Assembly (NCBI RefSeq): GCF_030582395.1
Contig: NZ_CP104381.1
Location: 2,542,001 to 2,606,000, forward strand
Length of the DNA: 64,000 nucleotides
DNA from: Ralstonia pickettii
Lineage (GTDB): Bacteria > Pseudomonadota > Gammaproteobacteria > Burkholderiales > Burkholderiaceae
Direction of reading: 5' to 3'
The first letter of the stretch is position 1. Each line of letters opens with the position of its first letter. Below are positions 18,801-28,185 of the stretch, one piece after another. The notes under the pieces were generated by a model. It did not search any database, was not told where the DNA came from, and was given only the letters and a program-made list of their open reading frames with translations. Position numbers and translations under genes: made by a program.

Positions 18801-19508
18801 ATGGAAATCTGGTCGGCCACCGTCGACGCCTTCGCCCTGCTTGCCAGCGGCGATGCGGCGTTGTGGCGGATCGTCTGGGTGTCGTTGAAGGTGGCGATCG
18901 CGGGGCTGCTGCTGGCGGCGCCCCCCGGTCTGCTCATCGCTTACCTCATCGCCATGCACCGGTTTGCGGGGCGCCGTGCGCTGGTGGTGCTGGCGCAGGC
19001 ATCGCTGTCGTTTCCGACCGTGCTGATCGGGTTGCTGCTGTATCTGCTGCTTTCGCGCCAGGGCCCGTTGGGCGGCTTCGGGCTGCTGTTCACCCAAGGC
19101 GGCATGATCCTCGGACAAGCGGTGCTTGGGCTGCCGGTGATCGTCGCGTTTGCGCTCACCACACTTGAGCGCGCGGATCCGCGGCTCGCAGAAACCGCTC
19201 GTGTGCTGGGCGCCGGGCGCGTCCGTTTGCTGTTGACGGTGTTTCGTGAATTGCGCTTCGGCCTCATGGCTGCAGTGGTGGCCGGCTTCGGGCGCGTCAT
19301 CGCCGAAGTGGGCTCGGCGCTGATGGTCGGCGGCAACATCGAGGGCGTCACGCGCACCATGACCACCGCGATTGCGCTGGAAACAAGCAAGGGCGAGTTC
19401 GCACAAGGCATTGCGCTTGGCATCGTGCTGATCGTGCTGGCACTGCTCGTCAACCTTGTGCTGGCGTGGTTGCAAGGGGCTGGCAACTATCGCAGGGAGC
19501 CGGCATGA
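18801..19508 (+). CDS. tupB: ABC transporter permease, tungstate (TupB) type
   Basis: The 235-residue permease has five to six helices. The cytoplasmic coupling loop region ETARVLGAGRVRLLLTVFRELR and the stretch GGNIEGVTRTMTTAIALETSKGEFA are characteristic of TupB/WtpB-like tungstate permeases. It starts 11 bases after panB and overlaps the ATPase gene by 4 bases. No tupA-like binding-protein gene is adjacent, so specificity rests on similarity of the permease alone. Confidence 0.82.
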   Translation: MEIWSATVDAFALLASGDAALWRIVWVSLKVAIAGLLLAAPPGLLIAYLIAMHRFAGRRALVVLAQASLSFPTVLIGLLLYLLLSRQGPLGGFGLLFTQGGMILGQAVLGLPVIVAFALTTLERADPRLAETARVLGAGRVRLLLTVFRELRFGLMAAVVAGFGRVIAEVGSALMVGGNIEGVTRTMTTAIALETSKGEFAQGIALGIVLIVLALLVNLVLAWLQGAGNYRREPA

Positions 19509-20203
19509 GTGCGTCGTCGCAGCCCACGATGGTGTTTGAAGGCTTGCGCTGCCAGCACGGCGCGCGCGTTCTGTTCGAGATTCCGCGTCTGGCGCTGTCG
19601 GCAGGGCACGCGATCGTCATTACTGGCGCAAACGGTGTCGGCAAGACAACGTTGCTGCGCATGCTGGCCGGGCTCGCACCCGCCCATGGTGCGACCGTCG
19701 ATTTGGGCCGCGGGCAGCAGGCGCTATCCCCCTACCCGGCCGAGCTGCGCGCGCGGCTGACTTACGTGCACCAGCATCCCTACCTGTTCCGCACTTCGGT
19801 ACGCGCGAATCTTGCTTATGGGCTCATCACGGGCGCGCATCGCGTGGCACCTGCAGAGTTGAATGCCCGCGTCGACGATGCGCTGCGCTGGGCAGGCCTG
19901 CAACATGTGGTGGATGTGCCGCCCGAGCGCCTGTCCGGCGGCGAAACGCAACGTCTTGCCTTGGCGCGGGCGCGCGCTCTGCACACGGATGTGCTGCTGC
20001 TCGACGAACCGACGTCGAATCTGGACGGCGCCGCACGCGAGCAAGTCATTGCACTTGTGGGAGAACTGGCAGCAGAGGGCCGCACGCTGCTGATGGTCTG
20101 CCACGACCGCGAACTCATCAACCTGCCCGGCGTGGCGCGCTGGAAGCTAGAGCACGTCGACGGACAGGGCCGGCTCGAAATGCGCGGGCACCACGCCGCG
20201 TAG
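19505..20203 (+). CDS. tupC: ABC transporter ATPase, tungstate (TupC) type
   Basis: The 232-residue ABC ATPase has Walker A GANGVGKTT, signature LSGGETQRLALARA and Walker B VLLLDEPTSNLD. It pairs with the permease just upstream (ATGA overlap). The ATG at 19505 is preferred over a GTG 39 bases upstream. Its last 57 bases overlap, antiparallel, the 3' end of pabBC. Confidence 0.84.
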   Translation: MSASSQPTMVFEGLRCQHGARVLFEIPRLALSAGHAIVITGANGVGKTTLLRMLAGLAPAHGATVDLGRGQQALSPYPAELRARLTYVHQHPYLFRTSVRANLAYGLITGAHRVAPAELNARVDDALRWAGLQHVVDVPPERLSGGETQRLALARARALHTDVLLLDEPTSNLDGAAREQVIALVGELAAEGRTLLMVCHDRELINLPGVARWKLEHVDGQGRLEMRGHHAA

Positions 20204-22045
20204 GGCATTGCATACGGCGATGGCCTCGGCGCGGGCGACATCCGCGCGGGTGAGCAAGCGCTCTTGCAGCGGCCCGCCCAGCCACGGCGAAGCGTCTTTC
20301 AGCAGCACGGCGCGCATCACCCCCGGCAAGACCCCCGCTGACAGCGGCGGCGTCCACCACGCGCCATCGAGCTTGACCAGCAACGTGCTGCGCCCGCCTT
20401 CGGCCAGGGTGCCATCGGCGTTGAAGAACACCGCATCGAATGCACCCTCGCGCTCGGCCGCCTGCCAGGCAGCGTCGTAGCCTTCGCGCAACGTGGTCTT
20501 GTGCGTCGGCAGACTGTGCGTGATCTCGCGCGGTTGCGCGGCGGCGAGCAGGCGGACCGGTGCATCCCAGCTCGCGTGCAGCGGCGACAGCGGCACGGCC
20601 GATACGTTTGCCGAGCCATTCGGCGTCAGCAATAAGCGCATCCGATAAGCGCCCTCGCCTTCGAGCCCTGCGCACGCACGCGCCACGTCATTCGTCAGTA
20701 CAGTGCGATCGAACGGGAAGCCGAATGCGGCCGCCGACCGCTCCAGCCGCGCCAGATGCCAATCCAGCAGTGGCACGCCCTCGCGCGTCGCGCGCATTGT
20801 CTCGAACAACGACAACCCCGGGTCAAGCGCCGTCACGAAGCGCGCTTTCAGTTGGCACTCCGCATATTCGTCGTCGGCGACGCTGTCATGCACGATGCCG
20901 GAGCCGATGCCAAGTTCGCCGCGGCGCAGCCCATCGGTGCCGGGCGCGCTCAGCACCAGCGTGCGGATCGCCACCGAGAAACATGCATCGCCCATCGCGC
21001 GATCGTCGGCAGGCGCATCGATCCAGCCGATCGCGCCGGTGTACAGGCCGCGCGGCTCCGGCTCCAGCGCCTTGATGATTTCCATCGTCCGCCGCTTGGG
21101 CGCGCCCGTGATGGAGCCGCACGGAAACAACGCGCGCAGGCAACCGGCGAGGCCGGTGGCGGGCGGAATCTCGGCCTCCACCGTCGATGTCATCTGCAGC
21201 ACGCTGCCGAACGGCGTCACCTCGAACAACGCCGGCACGCGCACTGACCCCGCGCGCGCGAGGCGGCCCAGATCGTTGCGCAAGAGGTCGACGATCATCA
21301 AGTTCTCGGCGCGGTTCTTTTCGTCTGCGGCCAGTGCGATGGCGCGGGCTTCGTCGACTTCGACGTCGCCCGAGGCTGGCGCGGTGCCCTTCATCGGCCG
21401 CGCGACAAGCTGGCCCGCGCGATGCGAAAAGAACAGCTCCGGCGAGCACGACAGAATCGCGGCGCCTTCGGGCAGCCCGATGAAGGCGCCGTACGGCACC
21501 GGCTGGCGCGCACGCAGGCGCCGATACAACGCCGCCGGCGCGCCGAACGCAGTCATGCGCAGCCGGTACGTGTAGTTGACTTCGTAAGTGTCGCCCGCCG
21601 CAATCCAGTCGTGGATGCGCGCGATGGCGTCGGTGTAGGTGCCGTGATCAACGCTGGCCGCACAGTCAAACAGACCGGCTGCACCGGTCGCGTCAGGCCA
21701 GGCGTCGAACAGCGTATCGACCTCTGCCGGCGACAGCACCTGCATCGTGCGGAACAGCAGCACGCGCAGGCGGCCGTCGTGTCCGGGCAAGGACGAAGAG
21801 ATTTCGGTGGAAGCCGGCAGACCGACCAGCGGCTCGCCAAACTCATACGGCGCAACGATCAGAGCATGCAAGCCCTGGCGCCAGGCGGCACGAAGGTCAT
21901 CGTCCAGCCCATCCAGGATGCCCGCCGGCCGGAAGAACTCGCCGGCATATCCGGTGTACCAGCGCGAGCACGGCACGCCGCCCGAGGTGGCATCGTCCAG
22001 CAGCGCGAACGGCGCGCCGGCTTCTGGCGCTTGGAGCGGCTGCAT
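20147..22045 (-). CDS. pabBC: Bifunctional aminodeoxychorismate synthase component I / 4-amino-4-deoxychorismate lyase (PabB-PabC fusion)
   Basis: The 632-residue protein fuses two steps of p-aminobenzoate synthesis. Residues 1 to about 400 are the chorismate-binding PabB domain, with RPMKGTAPA (including the PabB lysine), LLRNDLGRLARAGSV, PFGSVLQMTSTVEAE and LFPCGSITGAPKRRTMEII. From about 410 to the end is a PLP-dependent PabC lyase domain (LSLFETMRA, the lysine motif THKTTLREGYD, FNADGTLAEGGRSTLL, LPGVMRAVLL). It acts with a PabA glutaminase not in this window. Its 3' end overlaps tupC by 57 bases. Confidence 0.93.
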   Translation of the reverse strand: MQPLQAPEAGAPFALLDDATSGGVPCSRWYTGYAGEFFRPAGILDGLDDDLRAAWRQGLHALIVAPYEFGEPLVGLPASTEISSSLPGHDGRLRVLLFRTMQVLSPAEVDTLFDAWPDATGAAGLFDCAASVDHGTYTDAIARIHDWIAAGDTYEVNYTYRLRMTAFGAPAALYRRLRARQPVPYGAFIGLPEGAAILSCSPELFFSHRAGQLVARPMKGTAPASGDVEVDEARAIALAADEKNRAENLMIVDLLRNDLGRLARAGSVRVPALFEVTPFGSVLQMTSTVEAEIPPATGLAGCLRALFPCGSITGAPKRRTMEIIKALEPEPRGLYTGAIGWIDAPADDRAMGDACFSVAIRTLVLSAPGTDGLRRGELGIGSGIVHDSVADDEYAECQLKARFVTALDPGLSLFETMRATREGVPLLDWHLARLERSAAAFGFPFDRTVLTNDVARACAGLEGEGAYRMRLLLTPNGSANVSAVPLSPLHASWDAPVRLLAAAQPREITHSLPTHKTTLREGYDAAWQAAEREGAFDAVFFNADGTLAEGGRSTLLVKLDGAWWTPPLSAGVLPGVMRAVLLKDASPWLGGPLQERLLTRADVARAEAIAVCNALRGVVPAHFEPALSVDVL

Positions 22046-22071
22046 GACGAAGTCCTGATCGAAGAATTGGT

Positions 22072-22180
22072 GTTCAAGAAGCCTCGAAAAGCGTAGCGAG
22101 CGGCCCGAGGTTGGTACGAGAAGCGCAGCCGTACATCGGTACGGCGAGCATCACAGTGCCAAGCTCGGGCTGCGCATTAG
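22072..22180 (-). repeat. Intergenic repeat, copy A (pairs with 42238-42345)
   Basis: The reverse complement of this roughly 110-base stretch between dnaJ and pabBC matches the nadK-recN spacer along almost its full length. Its core is a perfect 7-bp hairpin GCCGTAC-N4-GTACGGC at 22128-22145, followed on the minus strand by TGCGCTT and by AACCTCGGGCCGCTCGCTACG minus its last base or so. The loop bases differ between the copies while the stem is kept, as in REP-like elements. Confidence 0.7.
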
Positions 22181-22194
22181 CTTTGCGCGGCTTC

Positions 22195-23343
22195 TTACGC
22201 AGAGAAGAAGTTCTTCACCTTGTCCATCCACGACTGCTCCTGCGGGCTGTGCCGCGAGCCGCCTTCGTGCACGGACTTGTCGAACTGCTTGAGCAGCTCC
22301 TTCTGGTGCTCCGTCAGCTTGACCGGGGTCTCGATGTTGATGTGCACATAGAGATCGCCCGCATAGCCCGAACGCACGCCCTTGATGCCCTTGCCGCGCA
22401 GGCGGAACGTCTTGCCGGCCTGGGTGCCCTCTGGCACCGTGAACGAGGCGCGCCCGCCCAATGTCGGCACTTCGATGTCGCCGCCAATGGCTGCCGTCGC
22501 AAACGAAATCGGCATCTGGCAATGCAGGTCATCGCCGTCGCGCTCGAACACCGGGTGCGGCTTGATGTGGATCTCCACATACAGATCGCCCGGCGGCCCG
22601 CCGTTGATGCCCGGCTCGCCATTCCCCGATGAACGGATGCGCATGCCTTCGTCGATGCCGGCGGGGATCTTCACTTCCAGCGTCTTCTGGCTCTTCAGCT
22701 TGCCCTGGCCGTGGCACTTGGTACACGGCTTGGGGATGTACTTGCCGCTGCCGTGGCACTTCGGGCACGTCTGCTGCATCGTGAAGAAGCCCTGCGACAC
22801 ACGGACCTGACCGGCGCCGTGGCACGTCGGGCAGGTCTCCACGCTCGAGCCCGGCTCGGCGCCCTTGCCGTGGCAGTGGTCGCACTCGTCCCAGTGCGGC
22901 ACTCGGATCTGCGTGTCGTAGCCATGCGCGGCCTGCTCCAGCGTGATCTCCATGCTGTAGCGCAGGTCAGCACCGCGATACATCTGCGGGCCGCCGCCGC
23001 GGCGCCCGCCCTGGCCTTGGGCTTGACCGAAGATGTCGCCAAAGATGTCGCCGAAGGCTTCGGCAAAGCCCCCGCCAAAGCCTGCACCGCCCGCGCCGAA
23101 GCCGCCGGCCATGTTAGGGTCGACGCCCGCGTGGCCGTACTGGTCGTAGGCAGCTTTCTTTTCTGCATCGGAGAGCATCTCGTAGGCCTCTTTGGCCTCC
23201 TTGAATTTCTCTTCCGCTTCCTTGCTGTCCGGATTGCGGTCCGGGTGGTACTTCATCGCGAGCTTGCGATACGCCTTCTTGATCTCGTCGTCGCTCGCGT
23301 TTTTGCCCACCCCGAGCACTTCGTAGTAATCACGTTTTGCCAT
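22195..23343 (-). CDS. dnaJ: Chaperone DnaJ (Hsp40)
   Basis: The 382-residue co-chaperone stimulates DnaK ATPase and delivers substrates. It has an N-terminal J domain with HPD (KYHPDRNPD), a Gly/Phe-rich linker (about residues 75-110), a zinc-finger domain with four CxxCxGxG repeats ([32 protein letters not shown]) and the C-terminal substrate-binding region. It lies 135 bases downstream of dnaK on the same strand, the usual dnaK-dnaJ order. Confidence 0.97.
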   Translation of the reverse strand: MAKRDYYEVLGVGKNASDDEIKKAYRKLAMKYHPDRNPDSKEAEEKFKEAKEAYEMLSDAEKKAAYDQYGHAGVDPNMAGGFGAGGAGFGGGFAEAFGDIFGDIFGQAQGQGGRRGGGPQMYRGADLRYSMEITLEQAAHGYDTQIRVPHWDECDHCHGKGAEPGSSVETCPTCHGAGQVRVSQGFFTMQQTCPKCHGSGKYIPKPCTKCHGQGKLKSQKTLEVKIPAGIDEGMRIRSSGNGEPGINGGPPGDLYVEIHIKPHPVFERDGDDLHCQMPISFATAAIGGDIEVPTLGGRASFTVPEGTQAGKTFRLRGKGIKGVRSGYAGDLYVHINIETPVKLTEHQKELLKQFDKSVHEGGSRHSPQEQSWMDKVKNFFSA

Positions 23344-23454
23344 GGTGGCTTCAGTCGTCGCCTGTTTTTTACTGCGTGTCGAATAGCAAAAAAGCCGAGC
23401 GTGACATCAGGTGCGTCCCGCACAACCCGATGACCACTGCCCGGCGTACCGTAA

Positions 23455-23471
23455 CGTCCGCCTGGCGGACG
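23455..23471. repeat. Hairpin just after the dnaK stop codon
   Basis: CGTCCGCC-T-GGCGGACG is a perfect 17-base palindrome 7 bases past the dnaK stop in the dnaK-dnaJ spacer. It has no U-tract on the minus strand. It could stabilise the dnaK message or dampen read-through into dnaJ, but this is a guess. Confidence 0.4.
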
Positions 23472-23478
23472 ATCTGGC

Positions 23479-25434
23479 TTACTTCTTGTCGTTCACTTCC
23501 TTGAACTCGGCATCGACGACGTTATCGTCGTGCGGTGCGCCTTGCCCGGCTTGCGCGCCTGCGTGGGCACCGGCGGCGGCTTGTTCAGCACCGCCGGCTT
23601 CGCCCTTGGCTTGCATGTCGGCATAGACCTTCTCGCCGAGCTTCTGCGAGGCGGTGGCCAGCGCTTCGGTCTTGGCGTCGATCGCGGCCTTGTCGGTGCC
23701 CTTCAGGGTCTCTTCAAGTTCCTTGATCGCGGCTTCGATCTTGTCCTTCTCGCCAGCTTCCAGCTTGTCGCCGTACTCGCCCAGTGCCTTCTTGGTCGAG
23801 TGCACCAGCGCTTCACCCTGGTTGCGGGAGTCGACCAGTTCGCGCAGCTTCTTGTCTTCCTCGGCATTGGCCTCGGCGTCCTTCACCATGCGCTCGATCT
23901 CGGCTTCCGACAGGCCGGAACTTGCCTTGATCGTGATCTTGTTTTCCTTGCCGGTCGCCTTGTCCTTGGCGCCCACGTGCAGGATACCGTTGGCGTCGAT
24001 GTCGAACGACACTTCAATCTGCGGCGTGCCGCGCGGTGCCGGCGGAATGCCTTCCAGGTTGAATTCGCCGAGCAGCTTGTTGCCGGAGGCCATCTCGCGC
24101 TCGCCCTGGTAGACCTTGATCGTCACGGCCGGCTGGTTGTCGTCAGCAGTCGAGAACGTCTGCGAGAACTTGGTCGGGATGGTCGTGTTCTTGCCGATCA
24201 TCTTGGTCATCACGCCACCCAGCGTTTCGATGCCCAGCGACAGCGGCGTCACGTCCAGCAGCAGCACGTCGGTACGGTCACCGCCGAGCACCTGGCCCTG
24301 GATGGCAGCGCCCACGGCAACGGCCTCGTCCGGGTTCACGTCCTTGCGGGCTTCCTTGCCGAAGAACTCCTTCACCTTCTCCTGCACCTTCGGCATACGC
24401 GTCATGCCGCCCACCAGGATCACGTCGTGGATGTCCGACACCTTCACGCCAGCATCCTTGATGGCGGTGCGGCACGGATCGATCGTACGGGCGATCAGGT
24501 CTTCGACCAGCGCTTCCAACTTGGCGCGCGTGATCTTCAGGTTCAAGTGCTTCGGACCCGAGGCATCCGCCGTGATGTAGGGCAGGTTGATTTCGGTCTG
24601 CTGCGTGCTCGACAGCTCGATCTTGGCCTTTTCAGCGGCTTCCTTCAGGCGTTGCAGTGCGAGCACGTCCTTCGACAGGTCGACGCCCTGCTCCTTCTTG
24701 AACTCACCGATGATGTAATCGATGATGCGCTGGTCGAAATCTTCGCCGCCCAGGAACGTATCGCCGTTGGTCGACAGCACTTCGAACTGCTTCTCGCCGT
24801 CCACGTCGGCAATCTCGATGATCGAGATGTCGAACGTGCCGCCGCCGAGGTCATACACAGCGATCTTGCGGTCGCCCTTCTCGTTCTTGTCCAGGCCGAA
24901 TGCCAGCGCAGCCGCGGTCGGCTCGTTGATGATGCGCTTGACGTCCAGACCGGCGATGCGGCCGGCATCCTTGGTGGCTTGGCGCTGCGAATCGTTGAAG
25001 TACGCCGGCACCGTGATCACGGCTTCGGTCACTTCCTCGCCCAGGTAGTCCTCGGCAGTTTTCTTCATCTTGCGCAGGACTTCAGCGGAAATCTGCGGCG
25101 GCGCCAGCTTCTGGCCACGCACTTCCACCCAGGCGTCGCCGTTGTCGGCCTTGGTGATGGTGTACGGCATCAGGCCGATGTCCTTCTGGACCTCTTTTTC
25201 TTCAAACTTGCGGCCGATCAGGCGCTTGACGGCATACAGCGTGTTCTTCGGGTTGGTCACGGCCTGGCGCTTGGCCGGGGCACCGACCAGGATCTCGCCG
25301 TCTTCCATGTAGGCGATGATCGACGGGGTGGTGCGTGCGCCTTCGGCGTTTTCGATCACCTTGGGGGTGTTGCCCTCCATGATGGCGACGCAGCTATTGG
25401 TGGTACCAAGGTCGATACCGATGATTTTGCCCAT
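23479..25434 (-). CDS. dnaK: Chaperone DnaK (Hsp70)
   Basis: The 651-residue Hsp70 has the N-terminal ATPase signatures [26 protein letters not shown] and [13 protein letters not shown], then the substrate-binding domain and lid ending in EFKEVNDKK. It is full length and intact. A sigma-32-type promoter lies about 55-85 bases upstream and dnaJ lies downstream. The long open frame antisense to this gene is a codon-bias shadow. Confidence 0.98.
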   Translation of the reverse strand: MGKIIGIDLGTTNSCVAIMEGNTPKVIENAEGARTTPSIIAYMEDGEILVGAPAKRQAVTNPKNTLYAVKRLIGRKFEEKEVQKDIGLMPYTITKADNGDAWVEVRGQKLAPPQISAEVLRKMKKTAEDYLGEEVTEAVITVPAYFNDSQRQATKDAGRIAGLDVKRIINEPTAAALAFGLDKNEKGDRKIAVYDLGGGTFDISIIEIADVDGEKQFEVLSTNGDTFLGGEDFDQRIIDYIIGEFKKEQGVDLSKDVLALQRLKEAAEKAKIELSSTQQTEINLPYITADASGPKHLNLKITRAKLEALVEDLIARTIDPCRTAIKDAGVKVSDIHDVILVGGMTRMPKVQEKVKEFFGKEARKDVNPDEAVAVGAAIQGQVLGGDRTDVLLLDVTPLSLGIETLGGVMTKMIGKNTTIPTKFSQTFSTADDNQPAVTIKVYQGEREMASGNKLLGEFNLEGIPPAPRGTPQIEVSFDIDANGILHVGAKDKATGKENKITIKASSGLSEAEIERMVKDAEANAEEDKKLRELVDSRNQGEALVHSTKKALGEYGDKLEAGEKDKIEAAIKELEETLKGTDKAAIDAKTEALATASQKLGEKVYADMQAKGEAGGAEQAAAGAHAGAQAGQGAPHDDNVVDAEFKEVNDKK

Positions 25435-25489
25435 GTTCTTGCTCCTCGAATCTGGTGTCAGGACTGCACTGAATACAAACTTGGAACGG

Positions 25490-25517
25490 ATGTGGGAGTG
25501 CCGTCCGGCTTTTCAAG
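25490..25517 (-). promoter_or_regulatory. Sigma-32 (heat shock) type promoter of dnaK
   Basis: On the minus strand, CTTGAAA (25517-25511), a 13-base spacer, then TCCCACAT (25497-25490). The -35 is a perfect match and the -10 is close to the RpoH consensus CCCCATNT. It is positioned to start the dnaK message about 50 bases before its start codon. Confidence 0.75.
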
Positions 25518-25698
25518 GCCGAATTTTGAAAAGTTGAGCATTTTGGCCGGTTTTTCTTGGGAAAGCACCCGAAAACGTGCGCTACCGGGCAAAAACGTGC
25601 GTTTCGAACGCCCGCAGCCTCAAACCGGGCACAAAAGGTCTCGGTGTTACCCTTGCGCGCATTGCCACGTGCCGGACGCCAACCCGGCTTTTGCGCCC

Positions 25699-26994
25699 AT
25701 GCCTTTGCTCCCTCTCCGATCCGCTCTTGGCGCCGCAGTCCTTGCCGCATGCGCCGTGCCCTCTGCCGATGCCGCCGTTGCCCTGCTCCAGCCTTCCCGC
25801 CGCATCGATGCCAACCAGCCCTTCACCCTGACCCTGGTCATTTCCGGTGACGCCGCGCAGCGCAGCTACGCGGTACCGGCCAGGCTGCGCGTAACGGCCA
25901 CCGCGGATCTGCAAGGCGCTGTGGAAGTGATCCTCCATCGACTTAACGCTGGGGCGGAGACCCTGCATCTGCGTCCGGGGCAGGTCCGCACCATCGCCTA
26001 CACGGGCACGCTGCCGGAGGTGCTGCGCGGTACGGTTCGAATCGATGCTCCCGATCTGGATGCGGCGCCGGTACTGGTCACACTCGTGCGCGGCCCTGAC
26101 GCCCCGCAAATCGCTGCGGAAGGCGCGCCCGATGGCGCCGTCCGTAACGCCGCGGCCGAAGCGATCCGGCCAGGCGGCGCGCTGGGCACCAACCCCAGCG
26201 CCCCTGCTGCCAACGCAACCGCTACACCCCCCATTCCCGTAGCCGTGGCGGGCAGCGGCGAGGCTGCCCGGCCGCCCGAAGAAACGGCGCGCCTGACTTT
26301 CCACGAACCGATGTTCGCCGCCATCGGGGCGCACGAAGGGTTGAACGCCAAGTTCCAGCTGAGCTTCAAATTTCGGATTTTTCAACCCGAGAATCCGGCA
26401 TCGGCAGCGCTGCTCGATAACGTGTATTTCGGTTACACGCAGTTCTCGCTGTGGGATCTGGGCAAGGAATCGGCGCCATTCCGGGATACGAATTACCGGC
26501 CGAGCGTCTTCTATTACCGCCCCGACACGGGCATCCATGGCGGCGCGCTCACACGGCTATCGTTCGCGGGCGGCATCGAGCACGAATCGAACGGCCGCGA
26601 CGGCGATGCCTCACGCGCCATCAACACCGTCTTCGTACGGCCGACATTCCACTTTGGTGACCTGAATGATTACCACTGGAAGTTCGAGCCCAAGCTTTAC
26701 GCCTACCTCACACGCAGCGGCAACACCGATATCGCGCACTACCGTGGCTTTGGCGATTTCCGCGTGTCGTACGGTGCGCCCAACGGCTGGGAACTGGCCG
26801 CCACGCTGCGCAAGGGCACCCGTAAGGCCTATGGGAGCGTGGACGCGCAACTGACGTACCCCATGAGCCGGATCTTCACCGGCACGGCCGGCTATCTGTT
26901 CATTCAGTATTTCACCGGCTACGGCGAGAGCCTGCTGGACTACAACCACAAGCTGGGCTCGCAGTTGCGCGTCGGGTACAGCCTCTCGCGATAG
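25699..26994 (+). CDS. pldA: Outer membrane phospholipase A (PldA family)
   Basis: The 431-residue protein has a signal peptide (about residues 1-24, ending ADA), an N-terminal beta-rich domain with an Ala/Pro-rich linker (about 25-190), then the C-terminal PldA barrel. The catalytic region GIEHESNGRDGDASRAIN contains the His and Ser of the PldA active site, and YFTGYGESLLDYN is the conserved calcium-site/dimer region. It hydrolyses outer membrane phospholipids. It is longer than E. coli PldA (289 residues) because of the N-terminal domain. The ATG at 25699 gives a clean signal peptide; no good ribosome-binding site is seen. It is divergent from dnaK and convergent with rnk (12 bases apart). 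Confidence 0.88.
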   Translation: MPLLPLRSALGAAVLAACAVPSADAAVALLQPSRRIDANQPFTLTLVISGDAAQRSYAVPARLRVTATADLQGAVEVILHRLNAGAETLHLRPGQVRTIAYTGTLPEVLRGTVRIDAPDLDAAPVLVTLVRGPDAPQIAAEGAPDGAVRNAAAEAIRPGGALGTNPSAPAANATATPPIPVAVAGSGEAARPPEETARLTFHEPMFAAIGAHEGLNAKFQLSFKFRIFQPENPASAALLDNVYFGYTQFSLWDLGKESAPFRDTNYRPSVFYYRPDTGIHGGALTRLSFAGGIEHESNGRDGDASRAINTVFVRPTFHFGDLNDYHWKFEPKLYAYLTRSGNTDIAHYRGFGDFRVSYGAPNGWELAATLRKGTRKAYGSVDAQLTYPMSRIFTGTAGYLFIQYFTGYGESLLDYNHKLGSQLRVGYSLSR

Positions 26995-27006
26995 GATGCA
27001 GCCGGC

Positions 27007-27414
27007 TTACAGCGTGTGCTGGCCAGCGGCCTCCGGCTGGAACGCCACGCGATCGATGCGCAACGAATGCTGAGCACCATTGGGCGCGGAGTATTTGACC
27101 GACTTGCCCGCGCGCGCGCCCAGCAGCGCAGCGCCCATCGGCGAGAGCACCGACAGCTTGGCCGACGCCACGTTGGCCTCTTCCGGGTAGACGAGCGTCC
27201 ACTCTTGCTCTGCACCGGTGTCATCCACCACGCACACGACCGAGTTCATGGTCACCACATCGGCGGGAATCTTGTTGCCGGGCACCACATTGGCACGTGC
27301 AATCAGGTCGTCGACCAGACCTGCCAGCGGCGAGTTGCTGCCGGCCCGGTTGGCGGCGTTTTCCAGGCGGGTGAGGTCCAGCTCGGTCAAGTAGATGGCG
27401 GCTGCTTTGGCCAT
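27007..27414 (-). CDS. rnk: Nucleoside diphosphate kinase regulator / GreA-GreB-family protein Rnk
   Basis: The 135-residue protein has the GreA/GreB C-terminal FKBP-like domain with a short N-terminal region instead of a coiled coil, as in Rnk. Key stretches are NSVVCVVDDTGAEQEWTLVYPEEA and LSVLSPMGAALLGARAGKSV. Rnk binds RNA polymerase and affects NDP kinase levels. It is separated from the thioredoxin-like gene by about 330 bases and probably has its own promoter. Confidence 0.87.
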   Translation of the reverse strand: MAKAAAIYLTELDLTRLENAANRAGSNSPLAGLVDDLIARANVVPGNKIPADVVTMNSVVCVVDDTGAEQEWTLVYPEEANVASAKLSVLSPMGAALLGARAGKSVKYSAPNGAQHSLRIDRVAFQPEAAGQHTL

Positions 27415-27745
27415 GACGATCTCCTACAAGTCTGTGTTCAACACGAAGCAAAGCCGCTGCCGATCGCCCTACAGGGCCAACGCAAAGCAGCGGCAAGGAA
27501 ACCAGCGGGCACGCAGGCCGGCCGGCGGGTAACACGCACTAAAACTGCTGGTGAAAGAGAGCGAGCCCGGCGGCAACGTGCCGCAGGGGCACTAGAACGA
27601 CCGCCGGGCGGCGGCAAGGGCCGCGGTCAACGCCTGAGCGGCGCGCGGCAAGGTGCGCGCCATGCGCTTGCGGCGCACAGCACGGAAAGGCGAAGCAAGA
27701 AAGAAGGCCGCAGCCATGGGCATCGACGTCATGACGGTCGCAGCC
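27415..27745. other. Spacer between rnk and the thioredoxin-like gene
   Basis: About 330 bases with no recognised gene on either strand apart from the weak 46-codon reading frame listed separately. No terminator, repeat or RNA gene was recognised in it. Confidence 0.5.
27592..27732 (-). CDS. Possible small basic protein (46 codons), uncertain
   Basis: A short frame starts 13 bases after the thioredoxin-like gene stop, with a GAGG that overlaps that stop codon. The product would have a short hydrophobic start (MAAAFFLAS) and a very Arg/Ala-rich tail. It may be translated by coupling, or be chance in GC-rich DNA. I do not recognise it. Confidence 0.2.
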   Translation of the reverse strand: MTSMPMAAAFFLASPFRAVRRKRMARTLPRAAQALTAALAAARRSF

Positions 27746-28171
27746 TCAGACAAGCGGCTTGCCGGCCAGCTTGTTGCGCGCATTGGCAACGGCGGAGGCA
27801 AACTGAGTGTGGCCATGCCAGCCGGTCGCCCGGCCCAGCTTCTTGCCACGGTGGAAAAACATGAACACGGGAATACCGTGCAGGGCAAAGCGCTGGCCCA
27901 ACTCCGGGTGCGCGTACACGTTGGCATGGAGCCACTTCAGCCCCAGTTCACGCACAGCACCGAATTGCGCAAGCATGGCCTTCTTGGCCATTTCGCAGTT
28001 GAAGCAATCGACGCCCCAGAAAAACACGCACACCAGCGCATCCCCCGCAGCGGTGACGGCCGCGTCGAAGGTCTCGGTATTCACTTCGCGCATGCCGAAC
28101 GCCGCGAACGCGGTCTTGTCGACCGGGATCGCGCCGTGGGCATCTGGCGAAGTGGCTGTGCTGTGGAGCAT
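27746..28171 (-). CDS. Thioredoxin-family protein with CFNC active site
   Basis: The 141-residue protein has a thioredoxin fold: FFWGVDCFNCEMAKKA gives a CxxC pair with the unusual CFNC sequence, and HGIPVFMFFHRGKKLGRATGW contains the cis-proline and C-terminal strands. There is no signal peptide, so it is cytoplasmic. It lies 14 bases downstream of grpE on the same strand, so it is likely co-expressed in heat shock. Exact redox partner unknown. Confidence 0.85.
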   Translation of the reverse strand: MLHSTATSPDAHGAIPVDKTAFAAFGMREVNTETFDAAVTAAGDALVCVFFWGVDCFNCEMAKKAMLAQFGAVRELGLKWLHANVYAHPELGQRFALHGIPVFMFFHRGKKLGRATGWHGHTQFASAVANARNKLAGKPLV

Positions 28172-28185
28172 GAGGCGCGTTTGCC

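Noticed and set aside
23530..26994. A very long open frame (over 1100 codons) running antisense to dnaK and into pldA
   Set aside because: The first part is a codon-bias shadow of dnaK. Only the section from 25699 has a signal peptide and PldA motifs.
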